Assembly: GCA_016234985.1 (NCBI GenBank)
Contig: JACRNK010000135.1
Span: 1-9,829, forward strand
Direction: 5' to 3'
Length of the DNA: 9,829 nt
DNA from: Deltaproteobacteria bacterium
GTDB taxonomy: Bacteria; Desulfobacterota; GWC2-55-46; UBA9637
This document shows positions 6,682 to 9,829 of the stretch, piece after piece. Below the pieces are notes generated by a model. The model was not told the DNA's origin. It was given only the letters and a program-made list of their open reading frames with translations, and made no database searches. Each line of letters starts with the position of its first letter. Within the stretch, counting starts at the first letter, position 1. The position numbers were made by a program, and so were the translations under genes.

Positions 6682-7905
6682 ATGAAAAAAACCAACACAT
6701 ACCTCCACAATCCCGGTTATCTAAAGATAGAGCTTATGCTCAAAGGCGTCCGGGTTGACGGCAAGGTTCTTAAAAAAGCCGGTTTTGATAAATGCCGCGA
6801 TGTTGCGAATATCGCCTGTGGATTGGATATTATACTGCCTCATAACACATGGGTGACCGCTCCATATGCTCAGGATTTTGTTAATGATTCGCCTTATGAG
6901 CTTATAGAAAAAGACGGGGGTTTTTTTATAACCGACGGCAATAAATCGGTTAAGGTTTCAATTGCGCCGATACCTGAATTTTACAGGCTTAAAACAACAT
7001 CAGGCGTCCAGTTGTCAAAAATCGGGCTTGTCCACGGCGGATATGTCGCAATAACGCCGGCAACACAGTGTGATTTTTTCAATAAGGACATAGAATGCAG
7101 ATACTGCGCCGGAAACCTTGATATTAACAAGGGAAAGGGGACTGTTTACACGGTTGAAGATGTGTTGGAGACGGTTGAGGCTGCGTATAAGGAAGGCAAG
7201 GCCGAGGTTGTATATCTATCCATAGGTTTTTCAGAAACAGCTGACGGCGGGGTGGAATTTTTAAAGCCTTATATCAGGGCGATTAAAAAACATTTTAATA
7301 CGCTTGTCGCCGTGGAAGCGCTTCCGCCCAAAGAGAACAAATGGATAGACGAGACTTATGCAATAGGCGCGGATTCCGTATTGTATAATCTGGAGATATT
7401 TGATCCGAAATTATTTGAAGAGATATGTCCGGGCCGGGCTGCGCTTATCGGCAGGAAAAGGTATCTTGACGCCCTGAAATATGCCGCAACCGTATTTCCC
7501 AGCGGCACGGTTGCATCGCATCTGATTGTCGGGTTGGAGCCAATAGAATCCACTGTAGAAGGCATAGATTTTTTGGCCGGCATGGGGGTTGTGCCCATAC
7601 TGCCTGTTTACCGTCCGTCGCCAAGGGCAAAACTGCCGCACTATAAGACGCCGTCAACAGAAGTGGTTGCGCCGGTATATGGTTATCTTTACAGGGCAGT
7701 TACGGCAAATAAAATAAATATAAGCTGGGTCAGGGATATAAGCGTTGTAACAACGCCGTTAGAAGGAAGATTTTTTATTGATGATAATGCAAGGGTCAAG
7801 ACATTTGTGCAGAATTTTTACAAATCCAGATTAGGATTAAAGGCGGCGTGGAGCCTTGCGACACTCAGAAGGAAGTTGAGGGTGAAGGTTAGCAGCCGCG
7901 AGTAG
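6682..7905 (+). CDS. Radical SAM enzyme with atypical CX8CX2C cluster motif, function unknown
   Basis: This is a 407-residue protein of the radical SAM superfamily. The only plausible [4Fe-4S] ligand set is Cys130, Cys139 and Cys142 (CDFFNKDIECRYC), giving CX8CX2C instead of CX3CX2C. The barrel that follows shows features shared with biotin-synthase/HydE-like members: YLSIGFSE (179-186), VEALPP (211-216), NLEIFDPKLFEEICPG (236-251), SGTVASHLIVGLEP (274-287), and a second-half proline-rich PVYRPSP. Residues 1-120 are an accessory N-terminal domain I do not recognise; the C-terminus is basic. The ATG at 6682 is preferred over TTG at 6673, but neither has a Shine-Dalgarno sequence, because the repeat runs up to the start. 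A transporter gene follows after 10 bases, so the pair is probably cotranscribed. The reaction is unknown. Confidence 0.85.
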   Translation: MKKTNTYLHNPGYLKIELMLKGVRVDGKVLKKAGFDKCRDVANIACGLDIILPHNTWVTAPYAQDFVNDSPYELIEKDGGFFITDGNKSVKVSIAPIPEFYRLKTTSGVQLSKIGLVHGGYVAITPATQCDFFNKDIECRYCAGNLDINKGKGTVYTVEDVLETVEAAYKEGKAEVVYLSIGFSETADGGVEFLKPYIRAIKKHFNTLVAVEALPPKENKWIDETYAIGADSVLYNLEIFDPKLFEEICPGRAALIGRKRYLDALKYAATVFPSGTVASHLIVGLEPIESTVEGIDFLAGMGVVPILPVYRPSPRAKLPHYKTPSTEVVAPVYGYLYRAVTANKINISWVRDISVVTTPLEGRFFIDDNARVKTFVQNFYKSRLGLKAAWSLATLRRKLRVKVSSRE

Positions 7906-7915
7906 CAAGGTTTCC

Positions 7916-9343
7916 ATGAAATTAGAGATAGACAGACGCCCTCTATGGGTTATTCTTCTTATAAGAAGTTTCAGGCCGGCATTTTTTCTGGCAATCGGAC
8001 TGCTATTTTTTTATCTTATAAACCTTCCTACACCGGACGGATTAACGATCCAGGGGCAAAGGGCGATTGCGCTTTTTGCGGTGTGCCTTATACTGTGGGT
8101 TACAGAGGCGCTGCCGCTTGCCATAACAAGCCTCATGGCAATTGTGCTGGTTGCCCTTTTGGATGTGCTTGATAAAAGAACAACCTATGCCCTGTTTGGA
8201 AATGAGGCTGTTTTTTTTATCCTGGGCGCATTTATCCTTTCCGGCGCAGTAATGCACTCAGGCCTGTCAAACCGCATAGCGCTGGCGATAATGAGCAGAT
8301 TTGGCGGCACCCCCAGGGGGCTGCTTGCCTCGATATTTTTTCTTGCCGCCGCCTTGTCATTTTTTATGTCCGAGCATGCGGTTGCCGCCATGCTCTTTCC
8401 CATTGTGCTTGAGATAGCGAGAGGCTTAAATCTGAAACCCGGCAAATCAAATTATGCAAAGTCATTATTCCTTGCCCTTGCATGGGGCTGCATAATCGGC
8501 GGCGTTGCGACATTTCTGGGAGGGGCAAGGGTTCCGCTTGCAGTCGGTATGCTGAAAGAGGCGACAGGCATAACCATCGGTTTCTTTGAATATACAAGCA
8601 TGGTATTTCCAACTGTAATGATATTGCTTTTTATCGGCTATTTCGGACTTACAAGATTTTTTCGTCAGGATATTCCGGATATTCATCTTGCAAAGGCAGT
8701 GTTCGAGGGCAAGCTCAAAGAGCTTGGGAAAATAGGTTATGTTGAATATGCCGTTGGAATCTTAATGGGCATAACAATATTTTTCTGGATTTTCCTGGGC
8801 AAGACAATAGGAATTGCCGGCATAGCAATCATTTCAGTTGTTGCGCTCTTTATCCTGAAACTTGTCCGATGGAAGGATATAGAGGAATATGTGAACTGGG
8901 GCGTAATACTTATGTATGGCGGCGCCATAACATTGGGCGCATCAATGGAAAAGTCTGGCGCAGCGGCATGGATGGCAAATGCAGTAATCGGCGATTGGGC
9001 TAATAATCCTTTGTTAGTCATCGCCATACTCTCTTTGCTCACGATACTCCTGACCGAAGGGATGAGCAATGCCGCTGTAATAGCAGTGCTGCTTCCTGTC
9101 GGCATAGGCATGGCAGGAAAGTTTCATATAGACACCAAAACCATTGCTTATGCCATAGCGGTCCCGGCGGGATTGGCCTTTTGCTTTCCAATGTCAACGC
9201 CTGCAAATGCGATAGCAGTTTCATCCGGCTACATAACCACGCGGGATATGGCAAAGGCAGGCATTGCAATGATGGTGCTCGCATGGTTAGTTTTTAATCT
9301 GACAGCCAGATTTTATTGGCCGATGATTGGGATTAGGCTATAG
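7916..9343 (+). CDS. DASS/SLC13-type anion transporter, divergent
   Basis: This is a 475-residue integral membrane protein with roughly 11-13 hydrophobic segments, spread from about 20 to 470. It matches the divalent anion:sodium symporter family in length and layout: an early WVTEALPLAITSL helix, GAFILSGAVMHSG, and the C-terminal PMSTPANAIAVSSGYI loop. The two family SNT signature loops are altered: SEH at 152-154 (SEHAVAAMLFPI) and SNA at 384-386 (EGMSNAAVIAVLLP). The usual GTPPN-like loop reads GGARVPLAVG at 202-211. Family members carry sulfate, dicarboxylates, citrate or similar anions; here the substrate cannot be assigned. AAGG at 7909-7912 gives a close ribosome binding site. It lies 10 bases after the radical SAM gene. 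The TAG stop falls inside the first unit of a 7-base repeat. Confidence 0.88.
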   Translation: MKLEIDRRPLWVILLIRSFRPAFFLAIGLLFFYLINLPTPDGLTIQGQRAIALFAVCLILWVTEALPLAITSLMAIVLVALLDVLDKRTTYALFGNEAVFFILGAFILSGAVMHSGLSNRIALAIMSRFGGTPRGLLASIFFLAAALSFFMSEHAVAAMLFPIVLEIARGLNLKPGKSNYAKSLFLALAWGCIIGGVATFLGGARVPLAVGMLKEATGITIGFFEYTSMVFPTVMILLFIGYFGLTRFFRQDIPDIHLAKAVFEGKLKELGKIGYVEYAVGILMGITIFFWIFLGKTIGIAGIAIISVVALFILKLVRWKDIEEYVNWGVILMYGGAITLGASMEKSGAAAWMANAVIGDWANNPLLVIAILSLLTILLTEGMSNAAVIAVLLPVGIGMAGKFHIDTKTIAYAIAVPAGLAFCFPMSTPANAIAVSSGYITTRDMAKAGIAMMVLAWLVFNLTARFYWPMIGIRL

Positions 9344-9390
9344 GCAATAGGAAATCAAAAATCAAAGATACATATCAAAATGCAAAAATA
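9335..9390 (+). repeat. 7-base-period repeat overlapping the transporter stop codon
   Basis: Heptamers aggctat, aggcaat, aggaaat, caaaaat and caaagat follow in register from 9335, then the pattern drifts (acatat, caaaatg, caaaaat). The transporter stop TAG at 9341-9343 lies within it. The word aggctat is the reverse-complement type of agcctat in the repeat at 6574-6678, so the two tracts are in opposite orientation around the radical SAM-transporter pair. It ends against the left end of the palindromic element. Confidence 0.65.
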
Positions 9391-9488
9391 TTGGTTCTTT
9401 CGTAAAAAAGCTGAATTTTGGGTTTTTGATTATTTTAGCCTCGGAGAGGCGATCTGTTTGTAGAACAAAAATGTATAACCAAAAACAG

Positions 9489-9538
9489 AGCTCCGTAGGA
9501 GCGACCTGTCTGTGCGGACAGGTCACTCCTACGGAGCT
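9489..9538. repeat. Central 22-bp hairpin of the palindromic element
   Basis: Left arm 9489-9510 pairs with right arm 9517-9538 with one C-A mismatch and a 6-base loop (tgtgcg). Each arm contains the self-complementary module gctccgtaggagc or its near copy, found again at 9575-9587. There is no T run directly after the stem, so it is not a normal intrinsic terminator. Confidence 0.9.
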
Positions 9539-9607
9539 AAAACATTTTTGAAAATTTATTTCTACAAACAGCATGCTCCTACGGAGCAATACAAAGAACC
9601 TTAAAAA

Positions 9608-9636
9608 TTGAATTCGCGCTTCACGATATTTATCTT
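9608..9636 (+). promoter_or_regulatory. Weak candidate promoter for pnp inside the element's right end
   Basis: TTGAAT (9608-9613) and TATCTT (9631-9636) are 17 bases apart, each matching four of six consensus positions. It lies about 55 bases before the pnp start, in the part of the element where the two halves are not symmetric. The composition is AT-rich, so a chance match is quite possible. Confidence 0.2.
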
Positions 9637-9672
9637 TTCAACTTTTTTACGAAAGAACCGAAAATAAAGCAT

Positions 9673-9677
9673 AGGAG
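9673..9677 (+). promoter_or_regulatory. Ribosome binding site of pnp
   Basis: AGGAG lies 12 bases before the ATG at 9690, somewhat farther than usual, just downstream of the palindromic element. Confidence 0.65.
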
Positions 9678-9689
9678 AGAATACACCAA

Positions 9690-9829
9690 ATGGCAAAACG
9701 ATACGAAGTAGATTTTGGCGGAAGACCTCTATCTATAGAGATAGGAAAGATGGCAAAACAGGCAAACGGCTCTGCGGTGGTGAGATACGGGGACACAGTG
9801 GTTCTGGTTACTGCCTGCGCGGCAAAAGA
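9690..9829 (+). CDS. pnp: Polynucleotide phosphorylase, N-terminal fragment
   Basis: The first 46 codons of PNPase, the phosphorolytic 3'-5' exoribonuclease of RNA decay, run off the window end. The start [24 protein letters not shown] and the following [18 protein letters not shown] segment match the beginning of the first RNase PH-like domain, with the typical pattern of a short beta strand, (V/E)xGxxAxQANG and YGDTxVLVT. The gene is usually preceded by rpsO; here a transporter gene and a palindromic element precede it instead. In E. coli the pnp leader folds into a hairpin used for autoregulation; whether the nearby palindrome plays such a part is unknown. RNase PH is an alternative for so short a fragment, but the N-terminus fits PNPase better. 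Confidence 0.88.
   Translation, partial: MAKRYEVDFGGRPLSIEIGKMAKQANGSAVVRYGDTVVLVTACAAK

Larger units (their letters stand above)
9393..9659. mobile_element. MITE-like nested palindromic element, no coding capacity
   Basis: The ends are an 18-bp perfect inverted repeat, ggttctttcgtaaaaaag (9393-9410) with its complement at 9642-9659, extended to 23 bp with one mismatch (9393-9415 and 9637-9659). Inside is a second pair, ctgtttgtagaa (9454-9465) with ttctacaaacag (9560-9571), then caaaaatgt (9466-9474) with acatttttg (9542-9550), then a central 22-bp hairpin. Two small palindromes, 9438-9450 and 9575-9587, sit in equivalent places on each side. The 6 bases aaaata occur just outside both ends (9385-9390 and 9661-9666) and may be a target duplication, though they are low-complexity. 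There is no believable gene inside, so it would be non-autonomous. A REP/BIME-like structural element is the alternative. Confidence 0.7.

Noticed and set aside
8737..9111. 124-residue open frame on the minus strand
   Set aside because: Antisense shadow of the transporter; hydrophobic-helix codons read backwards often stay open.
9489..9538. Intrinsic terminator for the transporter gene
   Set aside because: The stem is strong but is followed by taaaacattttt and not by an immediate T run, and the stem is far longer than typical terminators.
9438..9587. CRISPR array suggested by repeated GCTCC...GGAGC palindromes
   Set aside because: The copies alternate in orientation, differ in sequence and are not separated by equal-length unique spacers; they form one nested inverted structure.
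9362..9589. 75-residue minus-strand frame between the transporter and pnp
   Set aside because: It runs through the heptamer tract and the central hairpin, so the open frame is a by-product of repeats, with no ribosome binding site support.

Overview
This window reads as ordinary chromosome from a diderm, LPS-making bacterium; the lpxK gene is the direct evidence. Every supported gene lies on the + strand. By eye the base composition is moderate, with heavy use of ATA, AGG and AGA codons. Gene content and protein style resemble Nitrospirota (Thermodesulfovibrio-like) or Desulfobacterota genomes, but the phylum is only a guess.

Layout. Positions 2-628 are the 3' end of carB (carbamoyl-phosphate synthase large subunit, MGS regulatory domain). 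recG follows at 632-3041 and is split by a single-base frame change near 1265-1290, beside an A9 and a G5 run. lpxK (3034-4149) overlaps the recG end and is closed by a clear intrinsic terminator at 4192-4225. A promoter/operator-like region then precedes a tight three-gene operon: a CysK/CysM-type PLP cysteine synthase (4357-5310), a JAMM/Mec-type metalloprotease (5312-5725) and a MoeB-type E1-like adenylyltransferase (5722-6543). This trio matches the sulfur-carrier-protein route to cysteine known from the actinobacterial CysM-CysO-Mec-MoeZ system, but no carrier protein gene is present here. Next comes a radical SAM enzyme with an unusual CX8CX2C cluster motif (6682-7905) and, 10 bases later, a divergent DASS/SLC13-type anion transporter (7916-9343). 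The window ends in the first codons of pnp (polynucleotide phosphorylase, from 9690).

The repeats are the least ordinary part. Three tracts have a 7-base period: one in frame inside lpxK (3717-3758), one filling the moeB/radical-SAM gap (6574-6678), and one running over the transporter stop codon (9335-9390). The last two share the word AGCCTAT/ATAGGCT in opposite orientation and so bracket the radical SAM-transporter pair. Between the transporter and pnp lies a nested palindromic, MITE-like element of about 267 bp (9393-9659), with 18-bp perfect terminal inverted repeats and a 22-bp central hairpin. It sits directly in the pnp leader region.

I see no tRNA, rRNA, CRISPR array, transposase or phage gene. 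The strongest candidates for something not well described are the atypical radical SAM-transporter pair, the nested palindromic element upstream of pnp, and the carrier-less cysteine operon.
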